48,606 bases of DNA from Egicoccus sp. AB-alg2 (GCF_041821065.1 NZ_JBGUAX010000016.1:1-48606); one strand, 5' to 3'; shown: positions 16,879 to 25,310, counted from the first letter of the stretch. A program made the numbers and translations. The notes: generated from the sequence alone by a model not told the origin.

Positions 16879-18596
16879 ATACCGGCCCGCGAGTCCAGCG
16901 TCCAAGCCCCGACCGGGTGGGGCACGGCGGGTCGTCCTTATCGCCGCTGGAGCTCATCGCCGCGTTCGCGCTCGTGGTCGTCGCGACGGCCGCTGGTCTG
17001 CTGTGGGCGACGGCACAGCTCAGCGGCCGCGCCACGTCCGGAGGGTGGCTCGACCTCCCTGCCAGTTCGATGCTCCGTGCGACCGCCCGCGTCGTCGCTG
17101 AACCAGGCGACCCGGCGGCGGCGTTTGGGCCCGAGCTCGCCTCACTACTTCCGGGGCCGGTCGCCTTCTGGAGCGTGTTCACCGTCCTGGGCGGTGTGTT
17201 GCTCACGGTGGTCGCAAGGGTCGCCATGTGGCGCTGGTCACACCGACGTGCCGCGGAGCCAGGAACGGCCCGGTGGGCAACCAAGCGCGACGTCCGGATG
17301 CTGCTCGTGCGTCGTCCGGTCCCCGGCCGTCTCACCCTCGGACACGGGCCGGGTGGGAGGCTGCTCGCGACCGAACCTGGCCACTCGCTGCTCGTGCTGG
17401 GGCCGACCCAGTCCGGGAAAACCTCCGGGCTCGCGATCCCGGCGATCCTCGAGTGGCCCGGCCCGGTCGTCGCCACCTCGGTCAAGACCGACCTGCTCGC
17501 CGACACCCTCGCCGACCGCAGCGAACGCGGCACCGTGTGGACCTACGACCCCACCGGCAGCGTCACCGGCATCCCCCGCGCTGGCTGGACCCCGCTCGCG
17601 AACTGCGGTACCTGGTCCGGGGCGCTGCGGACCGCATCGTGGCTCACCTCCGCCGCCCGCGACGCGCAACTCCAGGAAGCGGACTTCTGGTACGCGAACG
17701 CCGCCAAGCTCCTCGCACCGATGCTCTACGCCGCAGCCACGGCAGGTCTGACGATGACCGACGTCGTGCGGTGGATCGACCTCCAAGAGGACACTGAGGT
17801 CCGGATGCTTCTTCAAGCCACGGGCAACGAGGCCGCGATCGCCGCCGCCGAAGCATCCTGGCGACGGGAGGAACGTACGCGCTCGTCGGTGTTCACCACC
17901 GCCGAGACCATCCTCGCCGCGTTCTCCGATCCAGCCGTCGCCACGTCCACCGAGCAAGCCGACATCGACCCGGAGCAGCTGCTCGACGGCGGCGCGCACA
18001 CGCTCTACATCTGCGCTCCGCTGCACGAGCAGGATCGGCTCCGCCCCCTGTTCACAGCCCTCGCCCAGCACGTGCTGGTCACAGCCTACGAGCGGGCCGC
18101 CGTCCGCGGCCGGCTCGACCCGCCGCTACTGCTGGTCCTCGACGAAGCCGCCAACATCGCACCGCTACGCGACCTCGCTCAGGTCGCGTCTACGGCCGCC
18201 GGGCTCGGCATCCAGCTCGTGACCATCTGGCAGGACCGAGCCCAGATCACTGCTCGTTACGGCCATCACGCGGGCACGGTGTTCAACAATCACCGCGCGA
18301 AGCTGGTGCTGTCGGGGATTACCGACGCCAACACCACGAGCGACCTCGCCCAGGTCATTGGTGACACCGAGGTCATGCGCCAGTCGACGACCATCGACGC
18401 CGAAGGCCGAACCAGCGCTACCCGCGCCAGCCAGACCCAACTCCTCGCCAGCGCCGCCGCCCTCCGCCAGCTCCGGCCCTTCGAAGGCGTCCTCGTCTAC
18501 GGCCATCTGCCCCCGGTGGCCGTCAAGCTCCGACGCCCTGACCGTCCGGGCTCTATGGGTCGAGAGGGCCGATCGTCGCGCGCGCGAGTGGGGTGA
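16875..18596 (+). CDS. VirD4/TraD-type coupling protein
   Basis: 573 residues from ATG 16875, ATGA overlap with the VirB4-like gene; an upstream in-frame ATG at 16788 would overlap that gene and is rejected. Two N-terminal membrane helices (about 25-48 and 95-117) precede the motor domain with Walker A GPTQSGKT (176-183) and Walker B LLLVLDEAANIAPL, and the family motif TIWQDRAQITARYG. It couples the relaxase-DNA complex to the secretion channel. Last gene of the plus-strand operon; the cargo region begins directly after it. Confidence 0.9.
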   Translation: MNTGPRVQRPSPDRVGHGGSSLSPLELIAAFALVVVATAAGLLWATAQLSGRATSGGWLDLPASSMLRATARVVAEPGDPAAAFGPELASLLPGPVAFWSVFTVLGGVLLTVVARVAMWRWSHRRAAEPGTARWATKRDVRMLLVRRPVPGRLTLGHGPGGRLLATEPGHSLLVLGPTQSGKTSGLAIPAILEWPGPVVATSVKTDLLADTLADRSERGTVWTYDPTGSVTGIPRAGWTPLANCGTWSGALRTASWLTSAARDAQLQEADFWYANAAKLLAPMLYAAATAGLTMTDVVRWIDLQEDTEVRMLLQATGNEAAIAAAEASWRREERTRSSVFTTAETILAAFSDPAVATSTEQADIDPEQLLDGGAHTLYICAPLHEQDRLRPLFTALAQHVLVTAYERAAVRGRLDPPLLLVLDEAANIAPLRDLAQVASTAAGLGIQLVTIWQDRAQITARYGHHAGTVFNNHRAKLVLSGITDANTTSDLAQVIGDTEVMRQSTTIDAEGRTSATRASQTQLLASAAALRQLRPFEGVLVYGHLPPVAVKLRRPDRPGSMGREGRSSRARVG

Positions 18597-18790
18597 CAGC
18601 AGGCCGCGAAGCCCTCGACCGCACCGAAGTCCCCGATGCGAGCGCTTCCGCTGCGATGATCCGCACACATGTCCTGCAGTTGGTTCTCATGGACTTCAGC
18701 GGCAGGATCGCAGCTCCCGGTCCGGGTCTGACTTGCGCTTCCGCTCGGCCCTGTCGGTGCCTTGCTTCCGAAGTGTCGACCCGGCCTGGG

Positions 18791-18817
18791 GTGCTGCGCG
18801 ACGGTGCGGCGTGACCT
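18791..18817 (+). repeat. Boundary repeat 1, left half (split by IS110 element)
   Basis: GTGCTGCGCG followed by GGTGCGGCGTGAC (18803-18815). That stretch can pair with GTTACGCCGAACC on the far side of the IS element (two mismatches or wobbles in 13). Together they look like one boundary repeat opened by the insertion. Alternatively these are subterminal inverted repeats of the IS. The rest of the 18597-18790 gap shows no gene. Confidence 0.45.
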
Positions 18818-20001
18818 CATAGGAACGTGCGATGTTGGCCCATCGCAGTGCTGTCCACCGCACCGCCGGCAGCGTCACTTCGCTGACCAAAGGAAGCGAC
18901 ATGGACAACATGCCACACGTCTCGGACTACGTCATCGTCGGGTCGACACCCACGCCGACGAGCACGTTGCTGTGGTCCTCAACCTGCTCGGCAAGGTCCT
19001 TGGTGGCCGCGCGTTCCCCACCACCCGGGCCGGCTATGCCCGGCTGCTCGAGTGGGCCTCGAGCTTCGGGGTGATCGACCGGATCGGGATCGAGGGCACC
19101 GGCAGCTGGGGCCGCGGCCTCACCCTGTTCTGCCTCTCACGCGGGCTCGCGGTCCGCGACGTGGACCGTCCCGATCGCCGTGCGCGACGCAGCCGCGGTA
19201 AGACCGACCTGCTCGATGCCGAAGCGGCCGCCCGGGCAGTACTGGCCGGGACGGCCGCGACCCTGCCCAAGACCGGTGACGGGCCGGTGGAGATGATCCG
19301 GGTGCTGCACATCACCCGTGAAACGGCCGTCAAGGCCCGCACCCAGGCGATCAACCAGCTCCGGGCCCTGGCCGTGACCGCGCCGCTCGAGCTCGCCGAG
19401 CAGCTGCGTGGACTGTCCCGCCGCCAGCTCGTGGCCACCGCGACCTGCTTCGAAGCCGCCGCGCCCGTCACCGACCCCACCGGCGCGACCAGGCTCGCGA
19501 TGCGAACGCTGGCCCGCCGCATCGAAGCGCTCACCGACGAGATCGCACGGCTCGAGACCGAACGCGACCGGATCATCGACGCCGCCGCGCCGGCACTGCT
19601 CGAGATCAAAGGCATGGGCTACCACGCAGCCGCAAGCCTGCTCGTCGCCGCGGGCGACAACCCCGACCGGCTCCGCTCCGAGGCCGCGTTCGCCAAGCTG
19701 TGCGCGGTCGCGCCCATGCCCGTCAAGTCTGGCCGAACCGAACGTCACCGGCTCAACCACGGCGGGGACCGGCAAGCCAACCGGGCCTTGCACACCATCG
19801 TGGTGTCACGGATCCGCTGGCCCGATGAACGCACCCGCGACTACGTCACCCGCCGCAACCGCAACGGCCAGTACAAAGCCGACCTCGACACCATCCGCCG
19901 TCTCAAGCGCTACATCGCCCGAGAGGTCTACCCGATCCTCATCGACGCGCTCAGCACACCACCCGAGAAGAGCGTCACAGCGGCTTGACATCCATAGGAA
20001 C
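18818..20001 (+). mobile_element. IS110-family insertion sequence
   Basis: The transposase reading frame is flanked by a 9-bp direct repeat CATAGGAAC (18818-18826 and 19993-20001), as expected when an IS110-type element recombines at a short core. The ends are inferred from that repeat only. Non-coding flanks inside these limits are short (74 and 13 bases). A standard-length bridge RNA would therefore need the true left end to be further out. Confidence 0.6.
18901..19988 (+). pseudogene. IS110-family DEDD transposase, frameshifted near the start
   Basis: ATG 18901 begins MDNMPHVSDYVIVG, the usual IS110 N terminus, but the next conserved residues VDTHADEHVAVVLN are read in another frame from 18942. 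Adding one G to the GGG at 18940-18942 restores a continuous protein of about 362 residues. From there on the protein is complete: DEDD RuvC-like domain (VDTH...IEGTGSWG...KTDLLDAEAAARAV) and the C-terminal transposase domain (LLEIKGMGYHAAASLLVAAG, RHRLNHGGDRQANRAL). A sequencing error in a G run is an alternative to true inactivation. Confidence 0.85.
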
Positions 20002-20045
20002 TTCGGAAGCACCGAGTTACGCCGAACCGCCCATAGTTGACGCTC
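20002..20045 (+). repeat. Boundary repeat 1, right half
   Basis: TTCGGAAGC, then GTTACGCCGAACC, then the conserved arm CCGCCCATAGTTGACG (20027-20042). The last 22 bases (20024-20045) match repeat 2 (20128-20149) at 19 positions. Confidence 0.6.
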
Positions 20046-20092
20046 GAGGCGGCGGAAGCCATCGTCGCCGCCGACCCGCTCGCGAGTCCCCG

Positions 20093-20150
20093 CTACGCGC
20101 GGGGCCGGGTGCTCACTCGGAAGCGCGGAACCGCACATAGTCGACGGTCA
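20093..20150 (+). repeat. Boundary repeat 2
   Basis: Left arm CTACGCGCGG (20093-20102), right arm CCGCACATAG (20131-20140), tail TCGACGGTCA. It lies 178 bases beyond the stop codon of the minus-strand nuclease at 20328. The remainder of this gene-free stretch (20151-20327) holds nothing else I can support. Confidence 0.7.
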
Positions 20151-20327
20151 TCCGCACACAGGGCGAGACCCGCGGGCTACTCCCCGCTCTGCGCGTGTGT
20201 GTGCTTCCGCGGATTGCGTCGATCCGCAAGACGGACAAGTGTCGTTGTCGCCACTGCGCACCGCCGGTCTGCTCGTCGACGACGAACCGACCGAATGTTG
20301 CTCGGCCCGGTTTCCCGACCGGTGACG

Positions 20328-21755
20328 TCACAGCTTCGAGGCGGAGTCCTTCTGTCGGGCGTCAACCCACACGACGCTGACGTCGAGACCTGCGGTGTCG
20401 GCGAGCATCTCGCGCGCTTCCTCGATGCGTTCGACCTTGTCGTCCGACTTGTCGTTGTCGTGGAACCGCATGATGAGCAGCACCCCGGCCTGCACTTCCT
20501 CGGCGTCCTGGTAGGCGGGTAGCTGCTTGGCGATCCCGCTAACGAGCTTCGAGTTGTTCGCCTTCTTCATCTCCACCAGTGCGCGCCGCGTCCATCCGGC
20601 GCTGAACTTGAAGTCGACTGGCCCGCGGCCCGCGTTGGACTCGGGTGACAGGTCGATGTCGTGCGCCTTGCAGTAGTGACGAACGATTGAACTGAAGAGC
20701 CGCTGGCACTTCATTTCGGACACATCCCGATTGCCGTTCCAGAGAATGTCCCAGTCGCCCTGTTTCTCGACGCTGTGGCGGAACACCTCGACTAGCTCGC
20801 GGACCCACCCGACGAAGTCGTCGTCGGGGTCGGCGGACAGGGCGCCGATTCGGTCAGCGATGTGCCGCCCGTCCTCCCACCAGTGCAGCTCGTACCTGGG
20901 GTCGTTCTCAACGTCGTACGGATCCACTGAACTGTGCCGCAGACTCTCGATGTAGCCCTTCACTGAGTCTGGGTGGCGGCGCGCCACTCGTGCGATCTCG
21001 TCGGGATCGACCTTGGCACCCAACTCGTAGTTGAGGTCGCCGCGGAGTGCCTCATTCTCGTCGTGGGCGTAGACCCAGAACTCCTCAGGGTCGACCGTGG
21101 GCAGATCACGCAGGAACCGCCTAGGCGATAGCAGGACGCCCTTGCCGTTGAACGGGTTCATCGGCAGTTCTAAAACTCCATCACGCCATCGGAGGCGCTT
21201 CTCGTCCCACGCCGCGTGGCGCACTGGGAGCGGCTGAACGGGCACCCCGTGAGCTGCGGCCACCTGCGAGGTGTAGGTGACAAATCGGTGCTTGAGGATG
21301 TTGCACACGATGTCGCTGATGCGGTCGGCGCCGACGCCCCCCTTGATGAGCACCAGCTCCTCAAACGCCTCCACCCGCTGGAGGCCTGCCTCGATGGCGT
21401 CCTCCGCGGCGGCGGCCATCTCTTTCGCGATGCCCGCGCCGCTTCCTGCACCGGCAGTGCTGCCAACCGCGTAGCCGAGGCAGAACTCCTCAGGCTCGGG
21501 GAAGTCCAGCAGTCGTGTGGCCTTGCCGTGGTGCTGGGAGGTGGTGTCCTTGCCGGCCTTCAGTAGCAGCGTGAGGACGTGGTTGAAGAATCGGACCACC
21601 TCGTCGTGGGCACCTGCCCACACGCCGGTCGTGCCGTTGTCGTCGGCGACGAGGAACGGGTCAACGAACAGCCTGGTGTCCTCACGCAATAGGGCGTCGA
21701 ACCAGTCGTCGTCATGCGTGGGTGTGAGGCGGAAGTGCTCAGTGAAGCGAGCCAT
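20328..21755 (-). CDS. PD-(D/E)XK nuclease-like protein, unknown family
   Basis: 475 residues from ATG 21755 (GGAGG five bases upstream); the open frame runs back to 21854 without support. It starts MARFTEHFRLTPTHDDDWFD and continues DTRLFVDPFLV. Near the C terminus GRGPVDFKFSAG followed by RRALVEMKKANN has the spacing of a PD-(D/E)XK active site (Asp ... Glu-X-Lys). No helicase or methylase partner adjoins it. Probably a restriction-like or anti-phage nuclease by fold and context; target unknown. Confidence 0.6.
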   Translation of the reverse strand: MARFTEHFRLTPTHDDDWFDALLREDTRLFVDPFLVADDNGTTGVWAGAHDEVVRFFNHVLTLLLKAGKDTTSQHHGKATRLLDFPEPEEFCLGYAVGSTAGAGSGAGIAKEMAAAAEDAIEAGLQRVEAFEELVLIKGGVGADRISDIVCNILKHRFVTYTSQVAAAHGVPVQPLPVRHAAWDEKRLRWRDGVLELPMNPFNGKGVLLSPRRFLRDLPTVDPEEFWVYAHDENEALRGDLNYELGAKVDPDEIARVARRHPDSVKGYIESLRHSSVDPYDVENDPRYELHWWEDGRHIADRIGALSADPDDDFVGWVRELVEVFRHSVEKQGDWDILWNGNRDVSEMKCQRLFSSIVRHYCKAHDIDLSPESNAGRGPVDFKFSAGWTRRALVEMKKANNSKLVSGIAKQLPAYQDAEEVQAGVLLIMRFHDNDKSDDKVERIEEAREMLADTAGLDVSVVWVDARQKDSASKL

Positions 21756-21968
21756 CGCCACCTCCTCTACTCGCGCGTCGATCAGCGTACGCCGCACGCC
21801 GGGCGCCACCTCGTAGGCCAGCGCCCTCCAATCCGCGGAGAACGGGGTCAACACCCGACGCTTCCGACGAACACTGATCCCCGACTGATGATGCGCCGGA
21901 GTCCGTCGTCCGAGGGATGGGCGGTCGGGAAAGCTGGTGCGGCCGAACGGCTGCGCGTGTCGGTATTG

Positions 21969-22012
21969 CTATGCGCGTCTGCAGCTTCGCTCCCAACTGC
22001 CCGTAGTAACGG
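21969..22012 (+). repeat. Boundary repeat 3
   Basis: Left arm CTATGCGCG (21969-21977), right arm CTGCCCGTAG, tail TAACGG. It lies 25 bases beyond the stop of the zinc-ribbon nuclease gene (22038). Confidence 0.65.
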
Positions 22013-22037
22013 TCGTTTGCTTGCCGGCAAGAACCGA

Positions 22038-23126
22038 CTAACGACGCCGGAAGCTGCTCGCCCCGATCGTGGTCTCGCCCCACAGTCGAAGGAGCGACTC
22101 GTAGACGGCTGAACCGTGCCAGCGTCTCTGTGCTTTCCACTGCGCGACTGCTTCGGATTTGGTGGAATCAGCCTCTAGGAGACGACTCATGATCTCTCCG
22201 ACCACTGTCAGGTTGAGGCCAGTGGGGGCTGCTACGACGTCGGCTCCATGGTCGCCCGTGTCGACCTTGGCTCGAATCACGCGCCAACCGCTCTGGCGCA
22301 GGGCCTCGTCCTTGTTTTGGTCAAGCCCTGGGTCCTTGCGATGTCCGCCGCCGTCCCACTCCACGGCGACCTGGAGGTCGGTGATCAGAATGTCGGGCGT
22401 CACGAACGGCTGGTCCATGACGTATCCGCGAATCCGGACGGCGTCATGATCGAGGTCTACGGGGAACACCTGGGCCAACTCAGCGGCGAGGCGAAGCTCT
22501 TCCTTCGATCGCTGACGCGCACGATCGAGCCGGAAGACCCCGCCGCTTTTCGCTCGTTGGGAGACCCGGCTGTCGTGCTGCCTCCGCACCCAGCACCTCG
22601 GGCATGCATAGCCCTTCTCGATCTCGGTCGGCCTTCGGACGAACACGTGCGCCTCGCTGCACTCCCATAGCCAGGTAAGGCGTTCGTCGCCTGATGCTTC
22701 CGCCAAGGGGACAGGGTTTCGGTCCGAGAACCTCACTCCGTAGTGGCGGGCTCGCTCCACAAGGGTCCCGCCGGTGCTTTCACGCCGGCGAGCGAGTTGA
22801 GTGTCAATCTCGCACCAGGGACATCGCCGCCCCCGCTCGCTCTTCGCCCGTTGGACGACGGGTTGCTGCCAGCGATGGCGGACACCTTGAGGGCAAGTCC
22901 ACCAAGCGGCGTACGTACTTGATGCGCCGATCGTCGCCGGGGTGACCTCGCCGTTCCGCTCGTCGTCCCACTCGCTTACGAGCCACGGCGCCTTCTCAGC
23001 GAGTGACTGACCAGGGCGAGCGCGACGTGTACTGGCTGGGGGTCGGACGCGACTGACGGACTGCCAGTCCGGCTCCCACTGGGCCAGCCACCTAGCAACT
23101 TCGGGGTCACGGTATTGATTGGACAT
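22038..23126 (-). CDS. Zinc-ribbon (DUF4379-like) protein with Vsr/DUF559-like nuclease domain
   Basis: 362 residues, ATG 23126. The first half has two treble-clef/zinc-ribbon units: WWTCPQGVRHRW...CPWC and LWECSEAHVF...CPRC, in the style of DUF4379 repeats, preceded by WLVSEWDDERNGEVTPATI. The second half has VTPDILITDLQVAVEWDGGG and SGWRVIRAKVD, the core of small Vsr/DUF559-type PD-(D/E)XK nucleases. Likely a DNA-binding plus DNA-cutting protein; defence role is inference. Confidence 0.7.
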   Translation of the reverse strand: MSNQYRDPEVARWLAQWEPDWQSVSRVRPPASTRRARPGQSLAEKAPWLVSEWDDERNGEVTPATIGASSTYAAWWTCPQGVRHRWQQPVVQRAKSERGRRCPWCEIDTQLARRRESTGGTLVERARHYGVRFSDRNPVPLAEASGDERLTWLWECSEAHVFVRRPTEIEKGYACPRCWVRRQHDSRVSQRAKSGGVFRLDRARQRSKEELRLAAELAQVFPVDLDHDAVRIRGYVMDQPFVTPDILITDLQVAVEWDGGGHRKDPGLDQNKDEALRQSGWRVIRAKVDTGDHGADVVAAPTGLNLTVVGEIMSRLLEADSTKSEAVAQWKAQRRWHGSAVYESLLRLWGETTIGASSFRRR

Positions 23127-23184
23127 GGATCGAACCCTACTTGGGCCCTGCGACAGCGCTCAGGCCGCACTGACGACGCCCGTA

Positions 23185-23245
23185 GCTTCGCGCGGGTGTC
23201 CGCACACGCGCAGCCGCACGCAGAAGCATGGCAGTCACGGTTCCC
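23185..23245 (+). repeat. Boundary repeat 4 (degenerate)
   Basis: Left arm CTTCGCGCGGG (23185-23195) and tail GCAGTCACGG (23231-23240) fit the family, but the right arm (GCATGG) is poor. It separates the zinc-ribbon nuclease from the HEPN-like gene. The rest of 23246-23556 holds no gene I can support. Confidence 0.45.
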
Positions 23246-23556
23246 GAGCGCTCAGACCGCTCCGCGAGCCACGAAGACGGGTCCCCGCAGTAGAACTCGC
23301 TGGTCGACACCGCCAGCTCCGAGGCCGGCAATCACAGCGCGCAGGTCGGAGTCGGCGCAGGCGACTGCGGGCTAGCCTTCCATGGGGACACTAAGGTCGC
23401 TGACGCCGCGTGGCCGGACGAGAGCGGGGCCGTGCGAATCGCGGCAGGGGCTGCAGAGGTCGGTGGCAAGCGGCCACCGGAGTGCAGCTCGGCTTGTGCA
23501 CCGGCGGACTGATGAGCCCATTGGGTAGATGCCGCCTAGAGGGGAGTCGGGTAGGC

Positions 23557-24390
23557 ATGACAGTAGTGTGGTATGAGGAATTCCGCCGTCACGATGAGCG
23601 TCGAATTGCCGCAAACGACTCCATGATGGCGCTGCTAGCGGGGTCGAAACTGGCCGCACATACATTGCAGCTAAACCAGGGTTCGAACCATCGATTGTCG
23701 GAGCTGTTTCCTAGTGTTCCCCACATCCGCAGGCTCGACATTACTACGGAATCAGCTCAAGAAATTCTGGAGGACGCGGAGGGTCAGTTGGGCGCCATGG
23801 CCGTTCCTTATGTCCTGGCGCTGCACGAAGACCTAGTCGTAGGCATGGGATCCCTACTGCTCGGCGAGGGGCTCATTTCAAAGCAGCGGCTGGCAGGTTT
23901 GAAGTCAGCAAATATGCATGCTTGCCTCGAAGAAGCTTCGAAACAGCACTTCTCGGTAGTGCTGCTTGACCTATTCCACCTGGTTCGGCTCTCAAGAAAC
24001 GCACACATCCACTCGGGAGGACGAGCCGAGTCCCCGCTGGTCAACCGGATCACGAAGGTAGCTGAGAGTTCGTTTTCTAGCTGGGAAGCCTTTACAGGAG
24101 ACACCTTTCCTCGCTATAGCATTGGCGACAAGGTGCGACTTGGGCTCCCCGAGTTGATTGGTTGCTTGGCGGTTACGAAGCGACTCGCTGAGGAAGCCAA
24201 CCAATTCCTTCAGTCGGCGATCTCGAGAGCAACGTGGGCAGATATGGTGGTTGCAGAGTGGAGACGGGAGCCCTCGCCCGGCAATCCTGCGCAGACTCTG
24301 CGCAAAGTCCGTGGGCTTGCACGGCACCGGTTTGCGGCGCTTTCTCTATCGGAGGATGAGTTGAAACAAGCTTTGGGGAGGGCCCAATGA
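23557..24390 (+). CDS. HEPN-like protein, candidate RNase
   Basis: 277 residues from ATG 23557; an upstream extension to 23410 is Arg/Gly-rich and unlikely. Mostly helical. FHLVRLSRNAHIHSGG contains Arg147-Asn-X3-His152, the R-X4-6-H signature of HEPN domains, many of which are metal-independent RNases in toxin, CRISPR and abortive infection systems. Base composition is clearly less GC-rich than the neighbours, suggesting recent transfer. It is the main plus-strand gene among minus-strand cargo. Its stop is followed at once by a strong hairpin shared with the convergent RNA gene at 24391-24564. Family assignment rests on one motif. Confidence 0.5.
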   Translation: MTVVWYEEFRRHDERRIAANDSMMALLAGSKLAAHTLQLNQGSNHRLSELFPSVPHIRRLDITTESAQEILEDAEGQLGAMAVPYVLALHEDLVVGMGSLLLGEGLISKQRLAGLKSANMHACLEEASKQHFSVVLLDLFHLVRLSRNAHIHSGGRAESPLVNRITKVAESSFSSWEAFTGDTFPRYSIGDKVRLGLPELIGCLAVTKRLAEEANQFLQSAISRATWADMVVAEWRREPSPGNPAQTLRKVRGLARHRFAALSLSEDELKQALGRAQ

Positions 24391-24422
24391 AGTAGGGCCG
24401 GTCCGATTGGACCGGCCCTACT
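24391..24422. terminator. Perfect 14-bp hairpin, bidirectional terminator
   Basis: AGTAGGGCCGGTCC pairs with GGACCGGCCCTACT around a 4-base loop, directly after the TGA of the HEPN-like gene and at the 3' end of the minus-strand structured RNA. T-rich tails are weak on both sides. Confidence 0.75.
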
Positions 24423-24564
24423 GACGAAGCGGGGGCTCTACCGTTGAGCTACGTCTCAGCGAACTGAGCCGCCAGGAGTCGAACCTGGATCTCCCTTTCG
24501 TTCTGTCGGATTCCCCAGTTGTGAACTGGTAGGCCCGGAGCCGAATCCGTGCGGAGCTACCGCG
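24391..24564 (-). ncRNA. Structured RNA with circularly permuted tRNA-like module (Y RNA / YrlA-like)
   Basis: Read on the minus strand. A possible -10 TAACAT (24570-24575) precedes a GCGG/CCGC hairpin (24551-24563). Next comes a junction closed by CGGATTC/GAATCCG (24543-24549 with 24507-24513) holding two hairpins. One strand of a helix (24493-24501) follows, then a canonical T arm CCAGG-TTCGACT-CCTGG (24472-24488). An acceptor-like hairpin closed by a TTCG tetraloop comes next (24452-24471; TGAGACG with CGGCTCA, six of seven pairs). After TA lies a canonical D arm GCTC-AACGGTA-GAGC (24435-24449), then the other helix strand (24424-24433) and the terminator. T and D loops carry the bases needed for a tRNA elbow. 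The order T arm, closed acceptor, D arm, with a helix in place of the anticodon arm, is that of the tRNA-mimic module of bacterial Y RNAs. No Rsr/Ro60 gene is in the window. Confidence 0.6.
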
Positions 24565-24705
24565 CAGACATGTTACCAGGCGGCGCGCCCGTCGGGCGAG
24601 GAGGTCCCTGCGCCACCCGGGGGCCGGCGTCCGGCCGGCGACGTTGGGACGCACACGTCAAGCATCGCGGCGCGCTGCGCGCCACGCACCGGAGCCCGCC
24701 CGCCG

Positions 24706-24752
24706 CTATGTGCGGCAGCCGTGTCGCCGGCCCGCACACAGTCACGGCGATG
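24706..24752 (+). repeat. Boundary repeat 5 (near-consensus)
   Basis: Left arm CTATGTGCGG (24706-24715), right arm CCGCACACAG (24732-24741), tail GTCACGGCGATG. TGTGCGG and CCGCACA pair perfectly. One of the best-preserved copies. Confidence 0.8.
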
Positions 24753-24905
24753 ATCGCGGTCGGAGTTCAAGGCTGGTGCGACCCAGCAGGAGGCCAGCTG
24801 CCGCGCGGAGCGTCCCGGGCAGTTGGAAACCTGCCGTGTCGGCGTGTCGCGTTCCAAGGGTCAAGTGTGCTCCGTGTCGCACACGTGGCTGGATATGGTT
24901 CTCCA

Positions 24906-25184
24906 ATGAGACTCCCGCGCCCAACCGGTCGACCGAAGGACGATGCGGTCGCCTGCCCTGAGTGCAACCGCGAGCTGCCCTTCAACTGGGACGTCGTACC
25001 ACCCTCAGACGTCAAACTCGAAGGTCGCTTCGATTACGGCGAAGCGCTCCACCCTCCAGACGAGGGCTGCGCGGTCGCCCGCGTCGCCATCTCGCGGTCC
25101 GACGTGAACACGGTGATTCCCGTGGAGTGGCATTGGCGTGACGGCACCGCGGTCAACCGCACGTGGGATGCGCCAGACCGATAA
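24906..25184 (+). CDS. Small hypothetical protein with CxxC motif
   Basis: 92 residues from ATG 24906; upstream frame extension to 24549 overlaps repeat 5 and the RNA gene and is unlikely. ACPECNRELPFNW near the N terminus has a single CxxC pair, perhaps half a zinc site. The rest (IPVEWHWRDGTAVNRTW) is not recognised. It sits alone between repeats 5 and 6, as the other cargo genes do, but in plus orientation. Confidence 0.4.
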   Translation: MRLPRPTGRPKDDAVACPECNRELPFNWDVVPPSDVKLEGRFDYGEALHPPDEGCAVARVAISRSDVNTVIPVEWHWRDGTAVNRTWDAPDR

Positions 25185-25310
25185 CACCCGCGGTGCTGAC
25201 TCGCGCCACGAGCGACGCTTTCCGCCCGGCCTCAGTCGGCGCGAGTGCATATAGGTGCCCGTCGCGGTCGTCTGCCATCGGTGCCACGTGCACGCGCCCA
25301 CGCCGCGCCG

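Noticed and set aside
18818-18900. IS110 bridge RNA
   Set aside because: The non-coding space inside the inferred ends is shorter than known bridge RNAs, and no characteristic two-loop fold was recognised.
24420-24560. A normal tRNA (His on plus by GTG loop, or Val on minus by CAC loop)
   Set aside because: The anticodon-like loop at 24515-24529 does not sit correctly between the D and T arms on either strand. The only canonical T and D arms are in permuted order on the minus strand.
24391-24564. Two-piece (permuted) tmRNA
   Set aside because: The topology is similar, but there is no G-U acceptor identity pair for alanine, no CCA, a full D stem, and no tag reading frame.
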